A DNA stretch of 44,863 nucleotides, from contig NZ_NVQF01000047.1 in the NCBI RefSeq assembly GCF_002592005.1, positions 1 to 44,863 on the forward strand, read 5' to 3'. Each line of letters begins with the position of its first letter. Position 1 is the first letter of the stretch. Source of the DNA: Mycolicibacterium palauense (lineage in GTDB: Bacteria; Actinomycetota; Actinomycetes; Mycobacteriales; Mycobacteriaceae). Shown here piece after piece: positions 25,776-33,220 of the stretch. The notes below the pieces were generated by a model. That model made no database searches. It worked only from the letters and a program-made list of their open reading frames with translations, and was not told the DNA's origin. Made by a program: the position numbers and the translations under genes.

Positions 25776-26312
25776 ATGAGCATCGAGGTGTCCAACGAGT
25801 CGGGTGTCGACGTCTCCGAGGAGGAGTTGATCAGCGTCGCCCGCTTCGTGATCGCGGCGATGAAGGTCAACCCGGCCGCCGAGCTGTCGATGGTGCTGCT
25901 CGACACCGCCGCCATGGCCGATCTGCACATGCGCTGGATGGATCTGCCCGGGCCCACCGACGTGATGAGCTTCCCGATGGACGAGCTGGAACCCGGGGGC
26001 CGTCCGGACGCGCCCGAACCGGGCCCCTCGGTGCTCGGCGACATCGTGCTGTGCCCGCAGTTCGCCGCCGATCAGGCCAAGGCCGCGGGGCATCCGCTGG
26101 AACACGAGCTGGCGCTGCTGACCGTGCACGGTGTGCTGCACCTGCTGGGCTACGACCACGCCGAGCCCGACGAGGAGAAGGAGATGTTCGGGCTGCAGCG
26201 CCGGTTGCTCGAGGACTGGTACGCCGACCAGGCCGAGCTGTACCGCCGGAATCGGCAGAACGAGAAGGACCGTCGGCTGCTCGACAAGTCGCGCTACTTC
26301 GATGAATCGTGA
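25776..26312 (+). CDS. ybeY: YbeY, endoribonuclease for 16S rRNA maturation
   Basis: 178-residue single-strand endoribonuclease family member involved in 3' maturation of 16S rRNA and ribosome quality control. The metal site HGVLHLLGYDHAEPDEEKEM contains the three conserved histidines of HxxxHxxxxxH. The upstream region DLPGPTDVMSFPMDE is also conserved. ATG 25776 lies 10 bases after the phoH stop. The C-terminal tail after the metal site is charged and slightly longer than in E. coli. The stop codon falls at the start of an 18-bp repeat array. Confidence 0.95.
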   Translation: MSIEVSNESGVDVSEEELISVARFVIAAMKVNPAAELSMVLLDTAAMADLHMRWMDLPGPTDVMSFPMDELEPGGRPDAPEPGPSVLGDIVLCPQFAADQAKAAGHPLEHELALLTVHGVLHLLGYDHAEPDEEKEMFGLQRRLLEDWYADQAELYRRNRQNEKDRRLLDKSRYFDES

Positions 26313-26361
26313 TCAGCGACGAATACGTGATCAGCGGCGAATACGTGATCAGCGACGAATT
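26308..26361 (+). repeat. 18-bp tandem repeat, 3 copies, between ybeY and the CNNM gene
   Basis: CGTGATCAGCGACGAATA repeats at 26308, 26326 and 26344 with one change each in copies 2 and 3, followed by a degenerate partial copy reaching the GTG at 26379. The first copy contains the ybeY stop codon. Each copy holds a GTG in the same context, so expansions could supply alternative starts for the next gene. Confidence 0.95.
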
Positions 26362-26378
26362 GTGAGTAGCGACGAATC

Positions 26379-27764
26379 GTGAGTGGAGTGGCGCCGCTGT
26401 TGGGCGCGATCGCGTTGGTGGCTCTGGGTGGGCTGTTCGCGGCCATCGACGCCGCGGTGAGCACGGTGTCGATGGCACGCATCGAGGAGATGGTGCGCGA
26501 CGAGCGGCCCGGCGCGGTGCGGCTGGCCCAGATCGTCAACGAACGACCCCGCTACATCAACCTGGTGGTGCTGCTGCGCATCGCCTGCGAGACCACCGCC
26601 ACAGTGCTGCTGGTCGCCTACCTCGGCGGGCACCTCGGGCTGCGCTGGGGCCTGGTGGCCGCGGCCGGGACCATGATCGTGGTCAGTTTCGTGGCGATCG
26701 GGGTCGGGCCCCGCACCGTCGGCAGGCAGAACGCCTACACCATCGCGCTGGCCTCGGCGCTGCCACTGCACACGATCTCGATCCTGCTCACCCCGGTCAG
26801 CCGGCTGCTGGTGCTGCTGGGCAACGCCCTGACCCCGGGCCGCGGGTTCCGCAACGGTCCCTTCGCCTCGGAGATCGAGCTGCGCGAGGTCGTCGACCTG
26901 GCCCAGCAGCGCGGCGTGGTGGCCGACGACGAGCGCCGCATGATCCAGTCGGTGTTCGAGCTCGGCGACACCCCGGCGCGTGAGGTGATGGTGCCGCGCA
27001 CCGAGATGGTCTGGATCGAGTCGGACAAGAACGCCGGCCAGGCCACGTCGCTGGCGGTGCGCAGCGGGCACTCCCGGATTCCGGTCGTCGGCGAGAACGT
27101 CGACGACATCGTCGGCGTGGTGTACCTGAAGGACCTGGTGGGCCAGACCTATTACTCCACCACGGGCGGCCGCGACGTCACGGTGTCCCAACTGATGCGC
27201 CCGGCGGTGTTCGTCCCGGACTCCAAGCCGCTGGACGAGCTGCTGAGCGACATGCAGCGCAGCCGCAACCACATGGCGTTGCTGGTCGACGAGTACGGGG
27301 CCATCGCCGGCCTGGTCACCATCGAGGACGTGCTCGAGGAGATCGTCGGCGAGATCGCCGACGAGTACGACGTCGACGAGGTCGCCCCGGTGGAGGAGCT
27401 GGGCGACCACCGGTACCGGGTGTCCTCCCGGCTGTCCATCGAGGATGTCGGCGAGCTCTACGACGTCGAATTCGACGACGACCTCGACGTCGACACCGTC
27501 GGGGGGCTGCTGGCGCTCGAGCTCGGCCGCGTCCCGCTGCCCGGCGCCGAGATCGTCTCGCACGGCCTGCGGCTGCGCGCCGAGGGCGGGCATGATCAAC
27601 GTGGCCGGGTCCGGGTCGGGACCGTGCTGGTCAGCCCCGTCGAACCGGTCGCCGACGAGGAACCCCGGGAGGACCGCAAGCGCGACCAGCGACGACGAGA
27701 CGACAGGAAGCGCGACGAGAAGAAGCGCGACGACGAGAAGGGGACGGCCGACCGGGATGACTGA
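26379..27764 (+). CDS. CNNM/CorC-type membrane protein with CBS pair
   Basis: 461-residue protein with a DUF21/CNNM transmembrane domain (about residues 1-150, at least three hydrophobic segments such as LLGAIALVALGGLFAAIDAA), a CBS pair (about 195-320, VMVPRTEM, SRIPVVGENVDDIVGVVYLKDL, MALLVDEYGAIAGLVTIEDVLEEIVGEI) and a CorC/HlyC C-terminal domain (about 335-425). Such proteins are linked to magnesium/divalent cation export or regulation. The M. tuberculosis counterpart is Rv2366c in memory. The last ~40 residues are an unusual highly charged tail rich in Arg, Asp, Lys and Glu (REDRKRDQRRRDDRKRDEKK). GTG 26379 is the first start after the repeat array. It overlaps the next gene by eight bases. 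Confidence 0.9.
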   Translation: MSGVAPLLGAIALVALGGLFAAIDAAVSTVSMARIEEMVRDERPGAVRLAQIVNERPRYINLVVLLRIACETTATVLLVAYLGGHLGLRWGLVAAAGTMIVVSFVAIGVGPRTVGRQNAYTIALASALPLHTISILLTPVSRLLVLLGNALTPGRGFRNGPFASEIELREVVDLAQQRGVVADDERRMIQSVFELGDTPAREVMVPRTEMVWIESDKNAGQATSLAVRSGHSRIPVVGENVDDIVGVVYLKDLVGQTYYSTTGGRDVTVSQLMRPAVFVPDSKPLDELLSDMQRSRNHMALLVDEYGAIAGLVTIEDVLEEIVGEIADEYDVDEVAPVEELGDHRYRVSSRLSIEDVGELYDVEFDDDLDVDTVGGLLALELGRVPLPGAEIVSHGLRLRAEGGHDQRGRVRVGTVLVSPVEPVADEEPREDRKRDQRRRDDRKRDEKKRDDEKGTADRDD

Positions 27765-28077
27765 ACCACTCGACGCCGAGGACGCCAAGCTGGTGGTGCT
27801 GGCCCGCGGATCCATGGCGCGGGCCGAGAGCGGCAGCGGCGCGGCCGTGCGCGACCTCGATGGGCGCACCTACGCCGCGGCACCGGTGGGGCTGACCGCG
27901 CTGACCCTGACCGCGCTGCAGGCCGCCGTGGCCGCCGCGGTCTCCAGCGGCGCGACCGGGTTCGAGGCCGCCGTGCTGGTCGGCGGGTCCGCCGACGATG
28001 CCGGCGTGGCCGCCGTGCGCGAACTGTCGTCGGGGGCGGCCGTCATCGTCACCGACCGGTCGGGGACGCCACGGTGA
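27757..28077 (+). CDS. Cytidine deaminase-like protein lacking zinc ligands
   Basis: 106-residue protein, corresponding in position to Rv2365c. Its sequence follows the cytidine deaminase fold (LVVLARGSMARAESGSGAAVRDLDGRTYAAAPV, here split: LVVLARGSMA and AAVRDLDGRTYAAAPV; then ALQAAVAAAVSSGATGFEAAVLVG). Where active enzymes have the C-A-E zinc/catalytic motif it reads TALQ, and the later PCxxC motif is absent. It is therefore probably a catalytically dead relative with a binding or structural role. ATG 27757 overlaps the CNNM stop, and the stop overlaps the era GTG (GTGA), so it is tightly coupled to both. Confidence 0.8.
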   Translation: MTEPLDAEDAKLVVLARGSMARAESGSGAAVRDLDGRTYAAAPVGLTALTLTALQAAVAAAVSSGATGFEAAVLVGGSADDAGVAAVRELSSGAAVIVTDRSGTPR

Positions 28078-29006
28078 GCGACGCCACGGCGAGCGCAGCG
28101 GACACGGCGAGCGAATTCCGGTCGGGCTTCGTCTGCTTCGTCGGGCGCCCCAACACCGGCAAGTCGACGCTGACCAACGCGCTGGTGGGCGCCAAGGTGG
28201 CGATCACCTCCAACCGGCCCCAGACCACCCGGCACACCATCCGCGGGATCGTGCACCGCGAGGACTTCCAGATCATCCTGGTCGACACCCCGGGGCTGCA
28301 CCGTCCGCGCACGCTGCTGGGCGAGCGGCTCAACGACCTGGTCAAGAGCACCTACGCCGAGGTCGACATCATCGGGCTGTGCATCCCCGCCGACGAGGCC
28401 ATCGGACCCGGGGACCGGTGGATCTACCAGCAGATCCGCGACGTCGCCCCCAGGACCACGCTGTTCGTGATCGTCACCAAGACCGACAAGGTCTCCCGCG
28501 AGCGGGTCGCCGCGCAGCTGGTGGCCGTCGAGGCCGAGTTCGGTGCGCACGCCACCGAGATCGTGCCGGTCTCGGCGACCGCCGGGGAGCAGATCGACGT
28601 GCTGACCGGGCTGCTGGCCGCACAGCTGCCGCCGGGCCCGGCGTTCTACCCCGACGGCGAGCTCACCGACGAGCCCGAAGAGGTTCTGATGGCCGAGCTG
28701 ATCCGCGAGGCCGCCCTGGAGGGGGTGCGCGACGAGCTGCCGCATTCGCTGGCGGTGGTCATCGAGGAGGTGGAGCCCCGCGAGGGGCAGGACCTCATCG
28801 ACGTGCACGCGGTGTTGTTCGTCGAGCGCGACAGCCAGAAGGGGATCGTGATCGGCAAGGGTGGGGCCCGGCTGCGCGAGGTGGGCACCGCGGCGCGCAC
28901 TCAGATCGAGAAGCTGCTGGGCACCAAGGTGTACCTGGATCTGCGGGTCAAGGTCGCCAAGAATTGGCAGCGCGACCCCAAGCAGCTCGGGCGCCTGGGG
29001 TTCTGA
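28074..29006 (+). CDS. era: Era, GTPase for 30S ribosome assembly
   Basis: 310-residue GTPase that binds 16S rRNA near its 3' end. G1 is GRPNTGKST (near residue 24), the G2 region is QTTRHTIRG, G3 is DTPGLH and G4 is TKTDK. The C-terminal KH domain has VIGKGGARLREVGTAAR. It starts at GTG 28074, overlapping the preceding stop. Its co-location with ybeY fits shared work on 16S rRNA. A hairpin 17 bases after the stop probably ends this transcript. Confidence 0.96.
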   Translation: MSDATASAADTASEFRSGFVCFVGRPNTGKSTLTNALVGAKVAITSNRPQTTRHTIRGIVHREDFQIILVDTPGLHRPRTLLGERLNDLVKSTYAEVDIIGLCIPADEAIGPGDRWIYQQIRDVAPRTTLFVIVTKTDKVSRERVAAQLVAVEAEFGAHATEIVPVSATAGEQIDVLTGLLAAQLPPGPAFYPDGELTDEPEEVLMAELIREAALEGVRDELPHSLAVVIEEVEPREGQDLIDVHAVLFVERDSQKGIVIGKGGARLREVGTAARTQIEKLLGTKVYLDLRVKVAKNWQRDPKQLGRLGF

Positions 29007-29022
29007 GGGCCCTGAGGGTTCT

Positions 29023-29044
29023 GCGGGCGGGCGGACCCGCCCGC
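29023..29044 (+). terminator. Perfect GC stem-loop after era
   Basis: GCGGGCGGG at 29023-29031 pairs perfectly with CCCGCCCGC at 29036-29044 around a CGGA loop: a 9-bp all-GC stem 16 bases after the era stop. There is no U-tract. The convergent gene on the other strand ends at 29257, so a terminator is expected here. Confidence 0.65.
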
Positions 29045-29045
29045 C

Positions 29046-29237
29046 GTGACATCGCCGGTGATGTCACTTCCGGGGATGCGATGTCGACACCCGGCGGCGG
29101 CGCCGGAGTCGGGACAACACGCCGGCGAAAGTGATATCGCCGGTGATGTCACTTCCGGGGATGCGATGTCGACACCCGGTGGCGGCGCCGGAGTCGGGAC
29201 AACACGCCGGCGAAAGTGATATCGCCGGTGATATCAC
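29046..29237 (+). repeat. 85-bp tandem repeat with palindromic heads (2 full copies plus head of a third)
   Basis: Two nearly identical 85-base units start at 29046 and 29131, and a third 22-base head starts at 29216. Each head is a palindrome with 8-base arms GTGAYATC and GATRTCAC around a six-base centre GCCGGT. The body carries CTTCCGGGGATGCGATG, then GGCGGCGCCGGAGTCGGG and ACACGCCGGCGAAA. The two full units differ by only a few bases (one in the head and one C/T in the body by eye). The array fills the gap between convergent era and the CAP-like gene. A related copy lies at 20141-20246 and a half-site near 40796. Confidence 0.96.
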
Positions 29238-29256
29238 CCGGTCGGGGCGACCGCCG

Positions 29257-29805
29257 CTACGGCGTCCAGCCCGGGACCTGGCCGAACTGCCGCTCGGGGG
29301 CCATCACCGGCGCGGCGGTGTCGCCCTTGCCGTACACGGCCACCACCACGCTGCGGTCGGGGAAGTGGTTCTCCGACCACACCCCGATGTCGATGTTGGA
29401 GCAGTCCGACATGATGCCGTAGTAGTCCGGCCGGTAGTACCACAGCTTGAGCACGTCGAGGTTGTTGATCGCCAGCGCCGGGTTGATCGCCGTGGTCTCG
29501 GCGACCGCACCGGCATACCCCGCGTTGCGTGCCCGGTCGGCCACCGTGGACCCGTCGGAGCCGACGTCGCCGTTCAGGGCCGGGTTGTTCAGCACGTCGT
29601 TGGTGTGCCACTGGGCAGCCAGCCGCAGCTTGGGGTTGACCTTGATCTCGGTGGAGCAGCCGGCCTTCTGCTGGATGGTGTACACGTTGGCCACCACCCC
29701 GTCGTTGAGTCGCCGGTTGTCGGCCGCCGCCGTTGGACTCGCCAGCAGCGCGCCCACGCTGCCCGCCGCGGCGATCACCGCCACGGCCGCTTGCCGTTTC
29801 ACCAT
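29257..29805 (-). CDS. Secreted CAP/SCP-like protein
   Basis: 182-residue protein with a clear signal peptide (MVKRQAAVAVIAAAGSVGAL, cleavage likely after SPTAAA-D). The mature part has LAAQWHTNDVL, AETTAI, YYRPDYYGIMSDCSNIDIGVW and VVVAVYGKG, which fits the small actinobacterial CAP-domain (cysteine-rich secretory/PR-1) proteins. Two cysteines (GCSTEI and SDCSN) may form a disulfide outside the cell. The precise function is unknown. It lies 47 bases downstream of amiA2 on the same strand and could be co-transcribed with it. The ATG at 29805 is the start that gives the signal peptide; longer open frames upstream are not real. Confidence 0.8.
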   Translation of the reverse strand: MVKRQAAVAVIAAAGSVGALLASPTAAADNRRLNDGVVANVYTIQQKAGCSTEIKVNPKLRLAAQWHTNDVLNNPALNGDVGSDGSTVADRARNAGYAGAVAETTAINPALAINNLDVLKLWYYRPDYYGIMSDCSNIDIGVWSENHFPDRSVVVAVYGKGDTAAPVMAPERQFGQVPGWTP

Positions 29806-29852
29806 GGCTAGGGAGCCTACTTCAGTCCACGCGGGCCGTGTGCAGCTATCGC

Positions 29853-31289
29853 TCACTCCGGCCGGCGCTCCCACCAGGGCTCGGGTTCGTGGGCGCTCCA
29901 CCCGGCGGTGGCCTCCAACTCCGCGGCCAGCGACACCAGCAGCGGCTCGCTGTTGGCCGGGCCCATCAGCTGCACCCCGATCGGCAGCCCCTCGGAGGTG
30001 AATCCCGCCGGCACGTTGATCGAGGGCCAGCCCAGCACGTTCCACGGCCAGCAGCCCGGGCAGGCGGCGATCATCTTCCGGTCGGTGGCGTTGGCCCCGA
30101 GCCCGTCGAAGGCGGTCACCCGCGGCGGGGGCTGGGCGGTGGTCGGCGCCAGGAAGACGTCGACCGCCGAGAACACCGATCCGATCCGGCGCTGCAGCGC
30201 CGCCTCGCGGGCGCGGGCGCGGCCGAGCACCCGCTGCGACAACGCCCGTCCCATCAGCATGTTCGCCGTCGTACGCCGGTCCAGGTCGACCGCCCCGCCG
30301 ACCCGGTCGGCCCAGTCCAGCAGCCCGGCCGTCGAGCGGGACAGGAAATTCCACGACAACGACACCCCGTAGTCGGGGTTGCCCTCGAGCACGGTGTGCC
30401 CCAGCCCGCGCAACCGATCGGCCACCCCGTGCAGGGCGGCCTCGATCTCGGGATGCAGGGTGGCGCGCATCCCGGTGAACGGGAAGCGGGTCGAGACCGC
30501 CACCCGCAGCGAGCCGGCGGCCATCCCGACGTGGTCGGACACCGACACCGGCGGAGGCCTGTGCCGATCGCCGTCGACGTTGCCCGAGACCGCGTCGAGC
30601 ACCAGGGCGGCGTCGGCGACGGTGCGGGCCAGCACCCCGTTGACGGTGATGCCGTTGAACGCCTCCGGCAACGGCCACGTCGAGATCCGACCCCGCTGCG
30701 GCTTGATGCCCACGAGGTTGGTCCAGGCCGCCGGGATCCGGACGCTGCCGGCACCGTCGGAGCCGATCGCGGCGGCCACCAGGCCCGCCGCCACCGCCGC
30801 GGCGCTGCCGCCCGACGAGCCGCCCGGGGTGTGCTCGCGGCTCCACGGGTTGCGGGTGTGCCCGAAGCCGGGTCCGCTGGTGAACGGCCACTGGCCGAAC
30901 TCGCAGGTGTTGGTCTTGCCGACGATCACCGCGCCGGCCGCGCGCAGCCGGCGCACCACCTCGGCGTCGGAAGTCGCCGGATTGACCCACCCGTGGGTGC
31001 CGAAAGCGGTTGGTACACCGGCGATGTCGACGTCGTCCTTGACCGCGATCGGCACGCCCAGCAGCGGCGAACGGTCCCCGGCGCCGCGGCGGCGGTCGGC
31101 CTCGGCGGCCTCGGCGGTCGCCGAGGCGTCCAGCACCACCCGGAACGCGTTGAGGCTGGGCTGACTCTCGGCGATCGCCCGCAGCGCCCGGCGGGTCAGT
31201 TCCTGCGACGTCACGCTCCCACTGGCCATGCGGTAGAGCTGGTCGGTCAGCGTGGGAAAACGGGAGGAACGCGATGTAACCATCACCAT
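29853..31289 (-). CDS. amiA2: AmiA2, amidase signature family hydrolase
   Basis: About 478-residue amidase with the Ser-cisSer-Lys triad of the amidase signature family: Lys in VPIAVKDDVD, the glycine/serine motif TPGGSSGGSAAAVAAG and the nucleophile Ser in GSDGAGSVRIPAA. The C-terminal NVPAGFTSEGLPIGVQLMGP is also typical. It matches Rv2363 in sequence and in being next to era. The start is uncertain: ATG 31289 or ATG 31283 (MVMVTS), with the conserved part starting at FPTLTDQLYRMA. The natural substrate is unknown. It is divergent from the mce operon. Confidence 0.9.
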   Translation of the reverse strand: MVMVTSRSSRFPTLTDQLYRMASGSVTSQELTRRALRAIAESQPSLNAFRVVLDASATAEAAEADRRRGAGDRSPLLGVPIAVKDDVDIAGVPTAFGTHGWVNPATSDAEVVRRLRAAGAVIVGKTNTCEFGQWPFTSGPGFGHTRNPWSREHTPGGSSGGSAAAVAAGLVAAAIGSDGAGSVRIPAAWTNLVGIKPQRGRISTWPLPEAFNGITVNGVLARTVADAALVLDAVSGNVDGDRHRPPPVSVSDHVGMAAGSLRVAVSTRFPFTGMRATLHPEIEAALHGVADRLRGLGHTVLEGNPDYGVSLSWNFLSRSTAGLLDWADRVGGAVDLDRRTTANMLMGRALSQRVLGRARAREAALQRRIGSVFSAVDVFLAPTTAQPPPRVTAFDGLGANATDRKMIAACPGCWPWNVLGWPSINVPAGFTSEGLPIGVQLMGPANSEPLLVSLAAELEATAGWSAHEPEPWWERRPE

Positions 31290-31550
31290 CCGACAGTAGC
31301 CGCGCGCGTTGCAGCAAACTTGGCCCAATCCCGTGGGCCGATCCGGGTCTTAACCCCAACGGGGGAGGTTTATCCCTCTTGGTGGAGCAGTCACAGGCGC
31401 CGTGACCTCGCTAATGTTTCCGCCCATGCCGCCCTGCAACGATGCCTGCCTCCTTGTTCCGGGCGGTTGTGCGGCGATGCTAGCAGCGCTTCGAGCAACC
31501 CCACGGCGGGTCGGGGTGGACGCGTCGGCCACCCCGGCGGTGCAGTCGTG
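31290..31550. promoter_or_regulatory. Divergent intergenic region between amiA2 and the mce operon
   Basis: No gene is supported in these 261 bases, which must hold the promoters of both divergent units. Visible inverted repeats are GGCCC-(8)-GGGCC at 31322-31339, CCCC-AAC-GGGG at 31354-31364, and GTCACAGGCGCCGTGAC (31390-31406), which is palindromic apart from its A. The last is a candidate operator for a local or distant mce repressor. No KstR-type AAC-GTT operator was recognised, and no clear -35/-10 pair. Confidence 0.45.
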
Positions 31551-32321
31551 GTGACCACCCAGCTCCGGGTCACCGGGCCGCTGCGGACGTTGGGCGGGTT
31601 CTTCGCGATGGCGCTGGACACGGGCGTGCTGATGTTCCGGCCGCCGTTCGCCTGGCGCGAATACGTGATCCAGACCTGGTTCGTCGCGCGGGTGTCGGTG
31701 CTGCCCGCGCTGATGCTCACCATGCCGTACTCGGTCCTGCTGGTGTTCACCTTCAACGTGCTGCTCAACGAGTTCGGGGCGGCCGACTTCTCGGGCACCG
31801 GCGCCGCGATCGGCACCGTCAACCAGATCGGGCCGATCGTCACGGTGCTCGTGGTCTCCGGGGCCGGGGCCACGGCGATGTGCGCCGACCTGGGCGCGCG
31901 CACCATCCGCGACGAACTCGACGCGCTGCGGGTGATGGGCATCAATCCCGTGCAGTCGCTGGTGGTTCCGCGGGTGCTCGCGGCCACCACGGTCTCGCTG
32001 TCGCTGGCGGCGACGGTCATCATCGTCGGCCTGGCCGGAGCCTTCTTCTTCTGCGTGTTCATCCAGGACGTCGCCGCCGGGGCCTTCGTCTCCGGGCTGA
32101 CCCTGCTGACCGGCGTGGGAGATGTGATCGTCTCACTGGTCAAGGCCGCGCTGTTCGGCCTGGCCGCCGGGCTGATCGCCTGCTACAAGGGCATCTCGGT
32201 GGGCGGCGGCCCGGCCGGGGTGGGCAATGCCGTCAACGAGACGGTGGTCTTCACGTTCATGGTGCTGTTCGCCATCAACGTGATCGTCACCGCCGTCGGT
32301 ATCCAGTTCACGGTGTCGTGA
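31551..32321 (+). CDS. yrbEA: YrbE-type permease A of an mce transporter
   Basis: 256-residue MlaE/YrbE family integral membrane protein, half of the permease pair that works with Mce proteins in lipid uptake across the mycobacterial envelope. It has five or so hydrophobic segments and the conserved VLVVSGAGATAMCADLGARTIRDELDALRVMGI, here quoted in two parts: SGAGATAMCADLGART and IRDELDALRVMGI (the EQ-loop-like region facing the ATPase). GGGPAGVGNAVNETVVFT is also diagnostic. GTG 31551 (or 31548) is chosen at the start of the homologous region; the much longer open frame upstream is an artefact. The ATPase (MceG/Mkl type) is not encoded nearby. Confidence 0.92.
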   Translation: MTTQLRVTGPLRTLGGFFAMALDTGVLMFRPPFAWREYVIQTWFVARVSVLPALMLTMPYSVLLVFTFNVLLNEFGAADFSGTGAAIGTVNQIGPIVTVLVVSGAGATAMCADLGARTIRDELDALRVMGINPVQSLVVPRVLAATTVSLSLAATVIIVGLAGAFFFCVFIQDVAAGAFVSGLTLLTGVGDVIVSLVKAALFGLAAGLIACYKGISVGGGPAGVGNAVNETVVFTFMVLFAINVIVTAVGIQFTVS

Positions 32322-32364
32322 GGCCAACCATGCCGTCACCGCGGGGGTTGCTCAGGGGGTCACC

Positions 32365-33219
32365 GTGAGCGCCGCCGCGCCGAGCGGGGCCTTCGGCCGC
32401 CTGCAGCGGGCCGCCGCGGACTTCGCCGCCGCCTGGAACCGGCTGGGCGCCCAGACCCGCTTCTACGCCCAGACGCTGGCGGCCATCCCCGACGCCGTCG
32501 TGCACTACCGCACCGAGGTGCTGCGCCTCATCGCCCAGATGGGGCTGGGCACCGGCGCGCTCGCGGTGGTCGGCGGTACGGTGGCCATCGTCGGGTTCCT
32601 GACCATGACCACCGGGGCGCTGGTGGCCGTGCAGGGCTACAACCAGCTGGCCTCGGTGGGCTTCGAGGCACTGACCGGGTTCGCGTCGGCGTTCTTCAAC
32701 GTGCGGCTGATCGTTCCCGGCACCACCTCGGTGGCGTTGTCGGCGACCATCGGGGCGGCGGCCACCGCGCAGCTGGGCGCCATGCGCATCAACGAGGAGA
32801 TCGACGCGCTGGAGGTCATCGGGATCCGCAGCGTGACCTACCTGGCGGCCACCCGGGTGCTCTCCGGTGTCGTGGTGGTCATCCCGCTGTACTGCATCGC
32901 GGTGATGATGGCGTTCCTGGCCGCCCGCTTCGGCACCACCGCCATCTACGGGCAGGGCTCCGGGGTCTACGACCACTACTTCAACACCTTCCTGAGCCCC
33001 ACGGACCTGATCTGGTCGTTCTTCCAATCGCTGGCCATGACGGTGGTGATCATGCTGGTGCACACCTTCTACGGGTTCACCGCCTCGGGTGGGCCCGCCG
33101 GCGTCGGGGAGGCCGTCGGGCGGGCGGTGCGCACGTCGATGGTGGTGGCCGCGGTGGAAATCGTGATGATCTCGCTGGCCGTGTACGGCCAGACCGGCAA
33201 CTTCAACCTGGCGGGCTGA
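32365..33219 (+). CDS. yrbEB: YrbE-type permease B of an mce transporter
   Basis: 284-residue second YrbE permease. Conserved parts: VIVPGTTSVALSATIGAAATAQ-like segment LIVPGTTSVALSATIGAAAT, LGAMRINEEIDALEVIGI and GPAGVGEAVGRAVRTSMV. It has several hydrophobic helices. GTG 32365 is preceded by AGGGGG at 32354-32359. It is 43 bases after yrbEA and one base before mceA, in the standard order yrbEA-yrbEB-mceA-F. Confidence 0.94.
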   Translation: MSAAAPSGAFGRLQRAAADFAAAWNRLGAQTRFYAQTLAAIPDAVVHYRTEVLRLIAQMGLGTGALAVVGGTVAIVGFLTMTTGALVAVQGYNQLASVGFEALTGFASAFFNVRLIVPGTTSVALSATIGAAATAQLGAMRINEEIDALEVIGIRSVTYLAATRVLSGVVVVIPLYCIAVMMAFLAARFGTTAIYGQGSGVYDHYFNTFLSPTDLIWSFFQSLAMTVVIMLVHTFYGFTASGGPAGVGEAVGRAVRTSMVVAAVEIVMISLAVYGQTGNFNLAG

Positions 33220-33220
33220 C

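Noticed and set aside
29257..31359. A 700-codon minus-strand open frame joining the CAP-like gene to DNA opposite amiA2
   Set aside because: Only the last 182 residues have a signal peptide and family features. The rest is out of frame with amiA2 and reflects high GC.
29733..31550. Long upstream extension of the first yrbE gene on the + strand
   Set aside because: The extension is antisense to amiA2 and has no YrbE-like sequence; homology starts at the GTG near 31551.
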